Assembly: GCA_964533585.1 (NCBI GenBank)
Contig: CAZHMM010000002.1
Span: forward strand, 13,891-77,890
Reading direction: 5' to 3'
From: Elioraea sp964533585
GTDB lineage: Bacteria > Pseudomonadota > Alphaproteobacteria > Acetobacterales > Acetobacteraceae
DNA: 64,000 nucleotides
Shown here: positions 1 to 8,121 of the stretch, piece after piece
Layout: every line of letters starts with the position of its first letter
Position numbering within the stretch: position 1 is the first letter of the stretch
The notes under the pieces: generated by a model
The model's database searches: none
The model's input: the letters and a program-made list of their open reading frames with translations, nothing else
What the model was told of the DNA's origin: nothing
Translations under genes and position numbers: made by a program

Positions 1-551
1 GGGCAGACCACGTTCGCGGTGACCCCCTTCTTCGCGCCCTCCTTGGCGACCACGCGGGCGAGTCCCATCAGCCCGTGCTTGGCCGCGACATAGGGCGCCT
101 TCAGCACCGAGGCGGTCTTGGAGTGCACCGAGCCCATGTAGATGATCCGGCCGTGCCGGTTCGCGTACATCGCGGGCAGGCAGGCGCGCGTCAGCAGGAA
201 CGCGCCGTCGAGATGGATGCCGACCACCTTGCGCCACTCGGCGAAGCTGAACTCCTCGACCGGATGGACGACCTGGATGCCGGCATTGCTGACCAGGATG
301 TCGATGCGGCCCCAGGCCGTCAGCACCTGCTGTACGCCCGCCTGCACCGCCGCCTCGTCGGCGACGTCCATCGCCACCGCCATCGCCTCCGCGCCGGGCC
401 TGCGGATCGCCTCGGCCGCGGCCTCGGCAGCGTCGCGATTGAGGTCCGCGATCGCCACCCGGGCGCCCTCGATCGCGAAGCGTTCGGCGATGCGCCGCCC
501 GATTCCGCTCGCCGCCCCCGTGACGATCGCCGTCCGGCCCTGAAGTCGCAT
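1..551 (-). CDS. bdhA: 3-hydroxybutyrate dehydrogenase (SDR family), 3' end outside window
   Basis: Short-chain dehydrogenase expected to interconvert 3-hydroxybutyrate and acetoacetate with NAD in PHB or ketone-body degradation. The first 183 residues are visible. The Rossmann motif TGAASGIG is at residues 11-18, the catalytic Ser at about 141 (MGSVHSK), and the Tyr154/Lys158 pair in PYVAAKHG. The stretch SVHSKTASVLKAPYVAAKHG is characteristic of bacterial BdhA rather than of generic SDRs. The start is the ATG at 551. The gene runs off the left edge, so the C-terminal third is missing. It lies just downstream of an Lrp-type regulator on the same strand, with a gap of about 36 nt, which may control it (inference). 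Confidence 0.85.
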   Translation of the reverse strand, partial: MRLQGRTAIVTGAASGIGRRIAERFAIEGARVAIADLNRDAAEAAAEAIRRPGAEAMAVAMDVADEAAVQAGVQQVLTAWGRIDILVSNAGIQVVHPVEEFSFAEWRKVVGIHLDGAFLLTRACLPAMYANRHGRIIYMGSVHSKTASVLKAPYVAAKHGLMGLARVVAKEGAKKGVTANVVC

Positions 552-587
552 GGCCAATCCCTCCGTGGTGGATGTCTCGCGTGCGGC

Positions 588-1076
588 TCAGTCGCGCGGG
601 ATCGGCACCCCGGCGGCATCCTTGCCGGTGCGGATGGTCTGCAGCGTGGTCACCCGCGTGACACTCGGCGCCTCGGTCAGTCGGCGTGTCAGCTCGTTCT
701 CGTGCGCGGTGTCGCGCGCCACAACCTTCAGCAGGAAATCCCCCCCACCGCGGATCATGTGGCACTCGCGCACCTCAGCCCACGAGCTCGCCAGTTGCTC
801 GAAGGCGTCGAGTACCGACTGTTTCTGGCTCTCCAGCCCGACGATGACGAAGAACAGCACCTGCCAGCCAAGCATCGCCGCCTCGGTCTCGGCATGGTAG
901 CCGCGGATCACCCCGGCCTCCTCGAGCCGGCGCACCCGGCGCAGGCACGGCGGGGCGGAGATGCCGGCGCGGCGGGCGAGTTCGACATTGGTCATGCGAC
1001 CGTCTTCCTGCAACTCGGCGAGGATGCGGCGGTCGATCGCATCCAGCACGGGGATGTCGGCCGGAGTCTTGCGCAT
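588..1076 (-). CDS. Lrp/AsnC family transcriptional regulator
   Basis: A 162-residue protein of the usual Lrp/AsnC size. An N-terminal winged helix (about residues 12-60, with LDAIDRRILAELQEDGRMTN followed by LARRAGIS) is followed by a RAM ligand-binding domain (GGGDFLLKVVARD near residue 110). These regulators generally sense amino acids and often control a neighbouring gene and themselves. It is divergent from trxB and upstream of bdhA. An ATG two codons inside the longest frame (whose first codon is TTG) was chosen as start. The ligand cannot be told from the sequence. Confidence 0.88.
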   Translation of the reverse strand: MRKTPADIPVLDAIDRRILAELQEDGRMTNVELARRAGISAPPCLRRVRRLEEAGVIRGYHAETEAAMLGWQVLFFVIVGLESQKQSVLDAFEQLASSWAEVRECHMIRGGGDFLLKVVARDTAHENELTRRLTEAPSVTRVTTLQTIRTGKDAAGVPIPRD

Positions 1077-1107
1077 CTGCAAATCCCGAACGTTTTCTGG
1101 GCTGGCT

Positions 1108-1126
1108 CGCGCAAGAATATTCCAGA
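1108..1126. promoter_or_regulatory. AT-rich palindrome in the Lrp/trxB divergent spacer, possible Lrp operator
   Basis: The palindrome GAATATTC (1115-1122) sits in the 145-nt divergent region within AAGAATATTCCAG, an AT-rich island in very GC-rich DNA. The core resembles the loose Lrp-type pattern with a central A/T tract. It lies about 30 nt upstream of the lrp start, which would fit autoregulation. This is a visual match to one site only. Confidence 0.25.
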
Positions 1127-1221
1127 AGCACCGGGCGCGGAAGCCGAGCGGGACGGCGCGGCTCGCCTTGCTCCGGCCGCGTTCGGGGCAATATGTTGAG
1201 GCTCACGTGAACGAGGGGGCG

Positions 1222-2190
1222 ATGGCGGACCCGATCATCTCGCCGGTGCTGATCATCGGCGCCGGCCCGGCCGGCTATACGGCCGCGATCTATGCGGCGC
1301 GCGCGGCGCTGAAGCCGGTGCTGGTCGCCGGGCTGCAGCCGGGCGGTCAGCTCATGATCACCACCGATGTCGAGAACTATCCGGGCTTCGCCGACGTCAT
1401 CCAGGGCCCCTGGCTGATGGAGCAGATGCGCAGGCAGGCCGAGCATGTCGGCACGCAGGTGATCGAGGACATCGTCACCGCGATCGACCTCTCGCGCCGG
1501 CCGTTCCGTGCCACCGGCGACTCGGGCACGACCTATCTCGCCGATTCGGTGGTGATTGCCACCGGCGCCCAGGCGCGCTGGCTCGGCATCCCGTCGGAGA
1601 AGCGGTTCCAGGGCTTCGGCGTATCCGCCTGCGCGACCTGCGACGGGTTCTTCTTCAGGGGCAAGCGGGTGGCGGTGATCGGCGGCGGCAACTCGGCGGT
1701 GGAGGAGGCGCTCTATCTGACCCACCACGCCGCTCAGGTGACGCTTGTGCATCGGCGCGACAGCCTGCGGGCGGAGAAGATCCTCCAGCAGCGGCTGTTT
1801 ACGAATCCGAAGGTCACCGTGGTGTGGGATCATGTGGTGGACGAGATTCTCGGCACCGAGCAGCCCCCGGGCGTCACCGGGCTCAGGCTCCGCCACGCGC
1901 GCACCGGCGCGGCGCAGGAGCTTGCGCTCGATGGGGTGTTCATCGCCATCGGCCACTCGCCGACCACAAGCCTGTTCAAGGGCCAGCTCGAGATGGACGC
2001 GGAGGGCTACATCCTGACCGCGCCCGACAGCACCCGCACCTCGGTGCCTGGCGTGTTCGCCGCCGGCGACGTGCAGGACAAGGTGTTCCGCCAGGCGGTG
2101 ACGGCGGCCGGGACGGGCTGCATGGCCGCGCTGGAGGCGGAGAAGTTCCTCGCTGTCGCGCCGGCCCAGCCGGCACTGGCGGCAGACTGA
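1222..2190 (+). CDS. trxB: Thioredoxin-disulfide reductase
   Basis: FAD- and NADPH-dependent reductase that recycles thioredoxin in the cytoplasm. The 322-residue product matches the family length. The FAD-binding motif GAGPAG is at residues 13-18, the redox-active CATC at Cys137/Cys140, the NADPH motif GGGNSA starting at 154, and the C-terminal FAD motif ending in VFAAGDV. The ATG at 1222 was chosen because GAGGGGG lies 3-4 nt upstream; an in-frame GTG at 1207 is possible. A LysR regulator follows about 230 nt downstream on the same strand. Confidence 0.95.
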   Translation: MADPIISPVLIIGAGPAGYTAAIYAARAALKPVLVAGLQPGGQLMITTDVENYPGFADVIQGPWLMEQMRRQAEHVGTQVIEDIVTAIDLSRRPFRATGDSGTTYLADSVVIATGAQARWLGIPSEKRFQGFGVSACATCDGFFFRGKRVAVIGGGNSAVEEALYLTHHAAQVTLVHRRDSLRAEKILQQRLFTNPKVTVVWDHVVDEILGTEQPPGVTGLRLRHARTGAAQELALDGVFIAIGHSPTTSLFKGQLEMDAEGYILTAPDSTRTSVPGVFAAGDVQDKVFRQAVTAAGTGCMAALEAEKFLAVAPAQPALAAD

Positions 2191-2243
2191 GACGAGACTC
2201 GGCCGCGGCAGCACCGCGGCGCGTCGTCGGACCACGGCTGAAA

Positions 2244-2266
2244 CGTTGTCATTCCAGGTGACAACG
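2244..2266. promoter_or_regulatory. Perfect 8-bp inverted repeat upstream of the LysR gene
   Basis: CGTTGTCA (2244-2251) and TGACAACG (2259-2266) form a perfect dyad around a 7-nt spacer, between trxB and the LysR gene. LysR-type proteins usually bind interrupted dyads upstream of their own or target genes, so this is a candidate operator. It could instead be a hairpin in the trxB 3' region, but no T-tract follows, which argues against an intrinsic terminator. A second perfect hairpin, GCCGCGG/CCGCGGC at 2202-2220, lies just upstream. Confidence 0.35.
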
Positions 2267-2419
2267 GCGGCCTGCCGGCGGCACCATCACAACGCCCGCG
2301 GCGCGACGCGTTCAGTCGCGGGCACCGGGTGCGAACCGCGCCAGCACTGCGCCGCTGCGCCGCAAGGGCAGGGGGCCAGGTGGCCGTATCGCGCCCGCGA
2401 ACCGGGGCGGGACGAGACG

Positions 2420-3307
2420 ATGATCGACTGGGACAAGCTGCGCGTCTTCCACGCGGTCGCCGAGGCCGGAAGCTTCACCCACGCGGGCGAGACGCTGAAC
2501 CTCTCGCAGTCCGCGGTGAGCCGGCAGATCTCGGCGCTCGAGGAGGCGCTGCAGGTGCCGCTGTTCCACCGGCACGCGCGCGGGCTGATCCTGACCGAGC
2601 AGGGCGAGACGCTGAACCGCACCGTGCGCGAGGTGTTCGCCAAGCTCGCCATGACCGAGGCGATGCTGACCGAGAGCAAGGAGAAGCCGACGGGCAAGCT
2701 GAAGGTCACCACCACGATCGCCTTCGGCTCGACCTGGCTGGCGCCGCGCATCAAGGACTTCCTCGAGCACTACCCCGAGATCTCGCTCTCGGTGGTGCTG
2801 GACGACCAGGACCTCGACCTCGCCATGCGCGAGGCGGATGTGGCGATCAGGATGCACCCGCCGCGCCAGCCCGATCTGATCCAGCGCCACCTGATGACGA
2901 TGAGCTGGACGCTGATGGCCTCGCCCGACTACCTCAAGCGCACGGGCGTGCCGGAGCGGGCGGAGGATCTGGACCAGCACCGGCTGCTGGTGTTCGGCGA
3001 TTACCGCGCTCCGGTGCCCGACATCAACTGGGTGCTGGACGCCGGCAAGCGCCAGGGCATCACCCGCCGGCCCGTGCTGGAGGTGAACTCGATCTACGGG
3101 CTGCTGCTGGCCGTGAAGAGCGGCCTCGGGATCGCCGCCATCCCCGACTACATGGTCGAGGAGACACGCGAGCTGGTGCGGGTGCTGCCCGACATCAAGG
3201 CGCCGAAGGTGGAGGCCTATTTCGTCTACCCGGAGGAGCTCCGGAACTCCAAGCGCGTGTCGGTGTTCCGCGACTTCCTGCTCGCCCAGCTCGCCGAGCG
3301 CGGTTGA
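2420..3307 (+). CDS. LysR family transcriptional regulator
   Basis: A 295-residue LysR-type regulator. The N-terminal helix-turn-helix (about residues 4-62; GSFTHAGETLNLSQSAVSRQ) is followed by a periplasmic-binding-like effector domain (about 92-290). The start ATG at 2420 gives the canonical opening MIDWDKLRVFHAVAE. It follows trxB on the same strand, so a role in redox or thiol-related control is possible but is not shown by the sequence. The effector is unknown. Confidence 0.92.
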   Translation: MIDWDKLRVFHAVAEAGSFTHAGETLNLSQSAVSRQISALEEALQVPLFHRHARGLILTEQGETLNRTVREVFAKLAMTEAMLTESKEKPTGKLKVTTTIAFGSTWLAPRIKDFLEHYPEISLSVVLDDQDLDLAMREADVAIRMHPPRQPDLIQRHLMTMSWTLMASPDYLKRTGVPERAEDLDQHRLLVFGDYRAPVPDINWVLDAGKRQGITRRPVLEVNSIYGLLLAVKSGLGIAAIPDYMVEETRELVRVLPDIKAPKVEAYFVYPEELRNSKRVSVFRDFLLAQLAERG

Positions 3308-3747
3308 CCCGCCTCGCCTGTCGCACGCTGAGGTGCCGAGGGCCGCAAACAGCGGTTGATCCGACTCGCGGTACAGTTGCAGATTCGGTCATGCGGCACA
3401 CGCATGTCGGCCCCCGGCATTTCGCGATGCAGCAGAACGGAACCCGCGCCTACCTTTGGCGTTGTCGATTGACGAAGATCACAGGGGTTAGACGCCTTCG
3501 TTGATAGATTTCAGTGAGTTTCGGCGTTGGCCGAGCACAGTTCCGGCGACTTTGCCGGAAACCGGGGTCTTCGGACCCCTTCGTCTCCCAGACGTGAAGC
3601 CTCCCTGTTGACTGGGGGTCCGGGGCAACCTGGACCCTCTTTTTTTGCTCATTTCTGAACCGAGCGGACGGCTGGCGCCGGATCGGATTGCCTTGCGGCC
3701 ATCGCCGGCCCAGGCTTCGGTCAGGCCCGGGCAAGGGAGGTCGGCGC
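3308..3747 (+). ncRNA. 440-nt non-coding stretch with stacked hairpins; possible small structured RNA
   Basis: No credible gene is visible between the LysR and dehalogenase genes. The stretch is less GC-rich than its surroundings and contains consecutive hairpins on the plus strand: TCGGC/GCCGA (3521-3534), TTCCGGC/GCCGGAA (3541-3560), GGGGTC-TTCG-GACCCC (3564-3579), CGTCT/AGACG (3582-3594) and a terminator (3616-3646). A -35-like TTGACG is at 3469-3474 without a convincing -10. This layout suggests an independently transcribed RNA of about 130-180 nt ending near 3646. I could not match it to 6S, tmRNA, SRP or RNase P RNA. Confidence 0.4.
3616..3646 (+). terminator. Strong intrinsic terminator
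   Basis: A 9-bp stem GGGTCCGGG / CCTGGACCC (one G-U pair) closed by a GCAA tetraloop is followed directly by TCTTTTTTT. It is the clearest Rho-independent terminator in the window. It lies about 310 nt after the LysR stop codon, so it more likely ends a separate short transcript than the LysR mRNA. Confidence 0.85.
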
Positions 3748-4623
3748 GTGTTCCCAGGATTCCTGCTCCGCAACATCGAGGTCGCGCCGGGGATCGCACT
3801 GCGCGTGCGGGTCGGCGGGGCCGGCCCGCCAGTGCTGCTGCTTCACGGCAACCCGCAGACGCATCTGATGTGGCACGCGGTCGCGCCCCGGCTGGCCGAG
3901 CGCTTCACCGTGGTTTGTCCCGACCTGCGCGGCTACGGATTCTCCTCCAAGCCGCCGCCGTCGGCCGACCATGCGGCGTACGCCAAGCGGGCGATGGCGT
4001 CGGACATGGTGGCGCTGATGGCGCGACTCGGGGCGGAGCGGTTCCGCTTGGTCGGGCACGACCGCGGCGCGCGCGTGAGCCATCGGCTGATGCTCGACCA
4101 TCCGGAGCGGGTCGAGCGGGCCGCGCTGCTCGACATCATCCCGACGCTGGAGCATTTCGAACGCGCCGACATGGGCTTCGCCATGGGCTACTACCACTGG
4201 TTCTTCCTCGCCCAGCCGGCACCCTTCCCGGAGACGCTGATCGCGGCAGACCCCCGGTTCTGGCTGCTGAGCCACAGCGGCAAGCACGGCGTGCCACCCG
4301 ACTTCTTCGCGCCCGAGGCCTTCGCCGACTATCTGGCCGCGCTGCACGAGCCCGGCACGATCGCGGCGATCTGCGAGGACTACCGCGCCGCCGCCACGAT
4401 CGATCTCGTGCACGACCGGGCAAGCCGCGAGGCGGGCGAGCGCATCCGTTGCCCGCTGTTGGTGCTGTGGGGCGCGAAAGGGCGGGTTGGCGCCTGGTAC
4501 GACGTGCCGGGCGTCTGGCGGCTCTATGCCGAGGACGTGCGGGGCCAGCCGATTCCCTCGGGCCACTACCTTGCCGAGGAGGCGCCGGCCGAGACGCTGG
4601 CCGCGCTCGAGGCGTTCCTGTGA
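3748..4623 (+). CDS. Haloacetate (fluoroacetate-type) dehalogenase, alpha/beta hydrolase
   Basis: An alpha/beta-hydrolase of 291 residues whose closest recognisable family is haloacetate dehalogenase H-1/fluoroacetate dehalogenase, which hydrolyses haloacetates to glycolate. The nucleophile is Asp105 in GHDRGAR, followed by Arg106 and Arg109; the acid is Asp129 (LLDIIPT); the base is His273 (SGHYLAE). His150-Trp151 (YYHWFF) and Tyr212 (DYRAAATID) line up with the halide- and substrate-binding residues known in fluoroacetate dehalogenases. GTG at 3748 was chosen because AGGGAGG lies 7 nt upstream. It stands alone, convergent with a GNAT gene. Substrate is inferred from residues only. Confidence 0.8.
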   Translation: MFPGFLLRNIEVAPGIALRVRVGGAGPPVLLLHGNPQTHLMWHAVAPRLAERFTVVCPDLRGYGFSSKPPPSADHAAYAKRAMASDMVALMARLGAERFRLVGHDRGARVSHRLMLDHPERVERAALLDIIPTLEHFERADMGFAMGYYHWFFLAQPAPFPETLIAADPRFWLLSHSGKHGVPPDFFAPEAFADYLAALHEPGTIAAICEDYRAAATIDLVHDRASREAGERIRCPLLVLWGAKGRVGAWYDVPGVWRLYAEDVRGQPIPSGHYLAEEAPAETLAALEAFL

Positions 4624-4627
4624 GCGG

Positions 4628-5632
4628 CTACTCCACCCGCTTCCACCAGTAGCCCTCGTCCACCGGCTCGCCGGTGGGGCGGATCGCGTAGCCCGGGATC
4701 ACACCGACGAAGGACCAGCCGAGGCTGCGCACGATCGTCTCGGCGGGGCCGCCGGGCCAGGTGCGCAGCACCAGCAGGCGGCGGCCATGCGCAAGCCCCG
4801 CCTGGTCGATCCGCGCCATCAGCTCGCGGCCGACACCCCTGCGGCGGATCGCCGGATGCACGATCAGCTGGCGCACCTCGGCGCGGTGGCTCTGGTTCTC
4901 GGGCGTGTCGAGATCGAGCTGCAGGCAGCCGGCGATCGCGCCGTCCACCCAGCAGCACAGGATCACCCGCTTGCCGGCCGCCACCTCGGCGGCGCGGTCG
5001 CGCCAGAAGCTGCGCGCCTTCTCGGTCGCGAGCGGCGAGAGGAAGCCGACCACCGCGCCGTCGTCGACGCAGGCCTTCAGCACATCGGCAAGCCGTCGTT
5101 CGGCCGAGACCGCCGCGGCCGCGTCCAGCACCTCGACCACGGTGCCGGCGACCGGCTTGGCATAGCGGAACTCCAGGCTGCGGCTCTTGTCGTCGAGCAC
5201 GCGGATCGAGCCCGCGCGCACGAAGGAGTGCTTCTCGTAGAACCGGTGCGCGGCCTCGAAGCGGGTGTCGGTCCAGAGCACCACGCGGTGCGCGCCGGCG
5301 GCGCGGATATGCCCCTCCGCGGTCGCGAGCAGGCGCGCCGCAAGCCCGGTGCCGCGGAACGGCCGGGCGACGTACATGCGCGCGATCTCCCAGGCGGAAT
5401 CCTCGCGCATCGGCGTCGCCGCGACCATGCCGACAACCCGTCCCGACGCCTCGGCGGCCCAGAGCGCGCCGCCACGTTCGGCGACGTGCGAGGCGAGCCG
5501 GCGCAGTTCCGGCACCTCACCGTCCACGTCCAGGATACAGCCCGGAAACTCGGCCCAGCACTCGCCGATCAGGCCGATGAACCCGGCCGCGTCGTCGTCC
5601 CGGCCCGCACGGATCGCCGGCAGGGTGGTCAT
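4628..5632 (-). CDS. Tandem-GNAT N-acetyltransferase
   Basis: A 334-residue protein made of two GNAT folds. The N-terminal copy (about residues 5-155) has the acetyl-CoA loop motif RPFRGTGLAARLL. The C-terminal copy (about 165-334) has HPAIRRRGVGRELM. Both keep the R/Q-x-x-G-x-G/A type loop, so both may be active. The substrate is unknown. The start lies 2 nt after the stop of the upstream aminotransferase, so it is almost certainly co-transcribed and is the last gene of the minus-strand run that begins with the polyamine transporter. A role in acetylating an amine is only suggested by that context. Confidence 0.82.
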   Translation of the reverse strand: MTTLPAIRAGRDDDAAGFIGLIGECWAEFPGCILDVDGEVPELRRLASHVAERGGALWAAEASGRVVGMVAATPMREDSAWEIARMYVARPFRGTGLAARLLATAEGHIRAAGAHRVVLWTDTRFEAAHRFYEKHSFVRAGSIRVLDDKSRSLEFRYAKPVAGTVVEVLDAAAAVSAERRLADVLKACVDDGAVVGFLSPLATEKARSFWRDRAAEVAAGKRVILCCWVDGAIAGCLQLDLDTPENQSHRAEVRQLIVHPAIRRRGVGRELMARIDQAGLAHGRRLLVLRTWPGGPAETIVRSLGWSFVGVIPGYAIRPTGEPVDEGYWWKRVE

Positions 5633-5634
5633 GA

Positions 5635-6837
5635 TCAGGCCAGGCCGGCGCAGAAGGCCTGGATGCGTGTGCAGGCCTCGCGCAGGCTGTCGGTGTCGGT
5701 GGCGTAGGAGATGCGCATGTAGGGGCTCATGCCATAGGCCCCGCCATGCACCGCAGCGACGTGGTGCTCCTCCAGCAGGGCGAGCACGAAATCGTAGTCC
5801 GTCTCGATCCGCCGTCCGCCGGCAGAGGTCTTGCCGAGGCAGCCGGCGACATTCGGGTAGACGTAGAACGCGCCCTCGGGCTTGTGGCAGACGATGCCGC
5901 GCGCCTGGTTCAGCATCTCAACCACCAGGTCGCGCCGCGCGCGATAGATCGCCTGGCGCTCGGCGACGAGATCCTGCGGCCCGTCGAGCGCGGCCGCGGC
6001 CGCCGCCTGCGCCACCGTGCAGACGCCCGAGGAGAGTTGGCCCTGCACGTTCACCATCGCCTTCACCAGCGCCTTCGGCCCGCCGCAGAAGCCGATGCGC
6101 CAACCGGTCATGGCATAGGCCTTGGAGGCGCCGTTCACCGTCAGCACCTGCTCGCGTGTTTCGGGTGCCACCTGGGCGAGGGTGGAGAACGCGAAACCGT
6201 CATAGACCATGTGCTCGTACATGTCGTCCGACAGCACCCACATGTTCGGGTGCCGCGCGACCACCGCGCCGATGGCGCGCAACTCGTCCGCCGAGAGCGC
6301 AGCCCCCGAGGGGTTGCTCGGGCTGTTCAGCACCAGCCATTTCGTCTTCGGCGTGATCGCGGCTTCGAGGTCCTCGGGGCGGAGCTTGAAGCCGTTGTTC
6401 TGCGGGCAGGCGACGAAGACCGGCTTGCCACCGGCGAGCTTGGCCTGCTCGGCGTAGCTGATCCAGTACGGGGTCGGGATGATGATCTCGTCGCCTTCGT
6501 CGATCGTGGCGAGGAAGGCGTTGGCGATGATCTGCTTGCCGCCGTTCGAGACCATGATCTCGTCGAGCGCGTAGTCGAGACCGTTGTCGCGCTTGAACTT
6601 GCGCTGCGCCGCGAGCTTCAGCGCCGGCGCGCCGTCCTGCGGCGGGTAGTGCGTGTCGCCGGCCAGCGCCGCCGCGTGCGCGGCCTCGATCGCGTGCGGC
6701 GGGGTGTCGAAATCAGGCTCGCCCACCGCGAGGCTGATCACGGTGTGCCCGGCCGCGCGCAGCGCGCGGGCCTTGCTGGTCATCACGACCGAGGCCGCGA
6801 CCTCGACCTGCTTGAGGCGATTGGCGAGTGCCGGCAT
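5635..6837 (-). CDS. Class I aspartate aminotransferase (paralogue 2 of a tandem pair)
   Basis: PLP-dependent fold-type I aminotransferase of 400 residues, of the aspartate/aspartate-prephenate type. The Schiff-base Lys is K239 in GASKAYAMTGWR; SNPSG and the C-terminal SPYMRISYAT phosphate/carboxylate-binding region are present. The ATG at 6837 aligns with its neighbour; upstream in-frame codons would add 23 unlikely residues. It lies 29 nt downstream of a very similar gene of the same length with the same Lys position, so it arose by tandem duplication. The motif after the nucleotide-binding part (KPVFVACPQNNGFKL) is identical in both copies. Confidence 0.9.
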   Translation of the reverse strand: MPALANRLKQVEVAASVVMTSKARALRAAGHTVISLAVGEPDFDTPPHAIEAAHAAALAGDTHYPPQDGAPALKLAAQRKFKRDNGLDYALDEIMVSNGGKQIIANAFLATIDEGDEIIIPTPYWISYAEQAKLAGGKPVFVACPQNNGFKLRPEDLEAAITPKTKWLVLNSPSNPSGAALSADELRAIGAVVARHPNMWVLSDDMYEHMVYDGFAFSTLAQVAPETREQVLTVNGASKAYAMTGWRIGFCGGPKALVKAMVNVQGQLSSGVCTVAQAAAAAALDGPQDLVAERQAIYRARRDLVVEMLNQARGIVCHKPEGAFYVYPNVAGCLGKTSAGGRRIETDYDFVLALLEEHHVAAVHGGAYGMSPYMRISYATDTDSLREACTRIQAFCAGLA

Positions 6838-6866
6838 GGGCGGAACCTCGGGTGAAGCGCGTGGGC

Positions 6867-8069
6867 TCAATGCAGGCCTTCGCAGAAGCGGCGGATGCGC
6901 GCGCACGCTTCGCGGAGGCTCTCGGTGTCGGTGGCGTAGCTGATGCGCATGTGCCCGGGCGCGATGAAGGCGGTGCCATGGACTGCGGCCACCCCTTCCT
7001 CCTCCAGCAGGGCGGTGACGAAGTCCTCGTCGGTCTCGATCCGGCGGCCGCCGGACGAGGTCTTGCCAAGGCAGCCATGGATGCCGACGAAGACGTAGAA
7101 CGCCCCCTCCGGCTTGCGGCAGACGAGGCCGGGGCAGGCGTTCAACGCCTCGACGACGAGGTCGCGGCGGGTCCGGTAGACCTCGACCATCGCCTTGATC
7201 GACTCCTGCGGCCCGGTCAGCGCCTCGACGGCTGCCGCCTGGCTGACCGAGGAGGTGTTCGAGGTGGACTGGCTCTGCAGCTTGTCCATCGCCTTGATCA
7301 GCGCCTTCGGCCCGCCGCAGAAGCCGATGCGCCAGCCCGTCATGGCATAGCCCTTCGAGCAGCCGTTCATCGTCAGCGTGCGGTCCTTCAGGCGCGGCTC
7401 GACCTGCACCACAGTGGCCGGCCGGAATCCGTCATAGGCGAGATGCTCATAGATATCGTCGGTGAACACCATAACCTGCGGATGGCGCAGCAGGACGTCC
7501 GTCAGGGCCTTCAGCTCGTCGGCGGAATAGGCCGCACCCGTCGGGTTGCTCGGGTTGTTCAGCATGAACCACTTGGTCTTCGGCGTGATCGCCGCCTCCA
7601 AATCCTCGGCGCGCAGCTTGAAGCCGTTGTTCTGTGGGCAGGCGACAAAGACCGGCTTGCCGTCAGCGAGGCTGACAATGTCGGGATAGGAGACCCAGCA
7701 CGGTGTGGGGATGATCACCTCGTCGCCCGGATCGAGCGTGGCGATCATCGCGTTGAAGATCACCTGCTTGCCGCCGGTCGAGACCATCACCTCGTCCGGC
7801 GCGTAGTCGATGCCGTTGTCGCGCCTGAACTTCAGGCAGATCGCCTCGCGCAGCGCCTTGGTGCCGGCGACGTCGGTGTACTTCGTCTCGCCGCGCTCGA
7901 TCGCCGCGATCGCCGCGCGCTTGATGTTGTCGGGCGTGTCGAAATCGGGCTCGCCGGCCGAGAGGCTGATGATGTTGCGGCCCTCGGCCGCGAGCGCGCG
8001 CGCCTTCTGGCTGATTGCAATGGTCTGCGAAGGCGAGATGCGGTCAAGCCGCTGGGCGGTGAGCGACAT
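6867..8069 (-). CDS. Class I aspartate aminotransferase (paralogue 1 of a tandem pair)
   Basis: PLP-dependent aminotransferase of 400 residues that transfers the amino group between aspartate (or a related amino acid) and 2-oxoglutarate. Lys239 in GCSKGYAMTGWR binds PLP; NNPSNPTG and the Arg in HMRISYAT are the substrate-carboxylate elements. The ATG at 8069 gives the canonical MSLTAQRLDRISPS start. It follows the polyamine ABC permease by 52 nt and precedes its paralogue by 29 nt. Which copy is the housekeeping AspC and whether the other has shifted specificity cannot be told here. Confidence 0.92.
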   Translation of the reverse strand: MSLTAQRLDRISPSQTIAISQKARALAAEGRNIISLSAGEPDFDTPDNIKRAAIAAIERGETKYTDVAGTKALREAICLKFRRDNGIDYAPDEVMVSTGGKQVIFNAMIATLDPGDEVIIPTPCWVSYPDIVSLADGKPVFVACPQNNGFKLRAEDLEAAITPKTKWFMLNNPSNPTGAAYSADELKALTDVLLRHPQVMVFTDDIYEHLAYDGFRPATVVQVEPRLKDRTLTMNGCSKGYAMTGWRIGFCGGPKALIKAMDKLQSQSTSNTSSVSQAAAVEALTGPQESIKAMVEVYRTRRDLVVEALNACPGLVCRKPEGAFYVFVGIHGCLGKTSSGGRRIETDEDFVTALLEEEGVAAVHGTAFIAPGHMRISYATDTESLREACARIRRFCEGLH

Positions 8070-8121
8070 GCGGGCGGGCCCCGGAACCCCATTTTGACGA
8101 GAGACGAACGACCCGTGGACG

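Noticed and set aside
4136..4423. Several Arg/Ser-rich open frames opposite or out of frame to the dehalogenase
   Set aside because: Codon-position bias and domain content support only the plus-strand dehalogenase frame.
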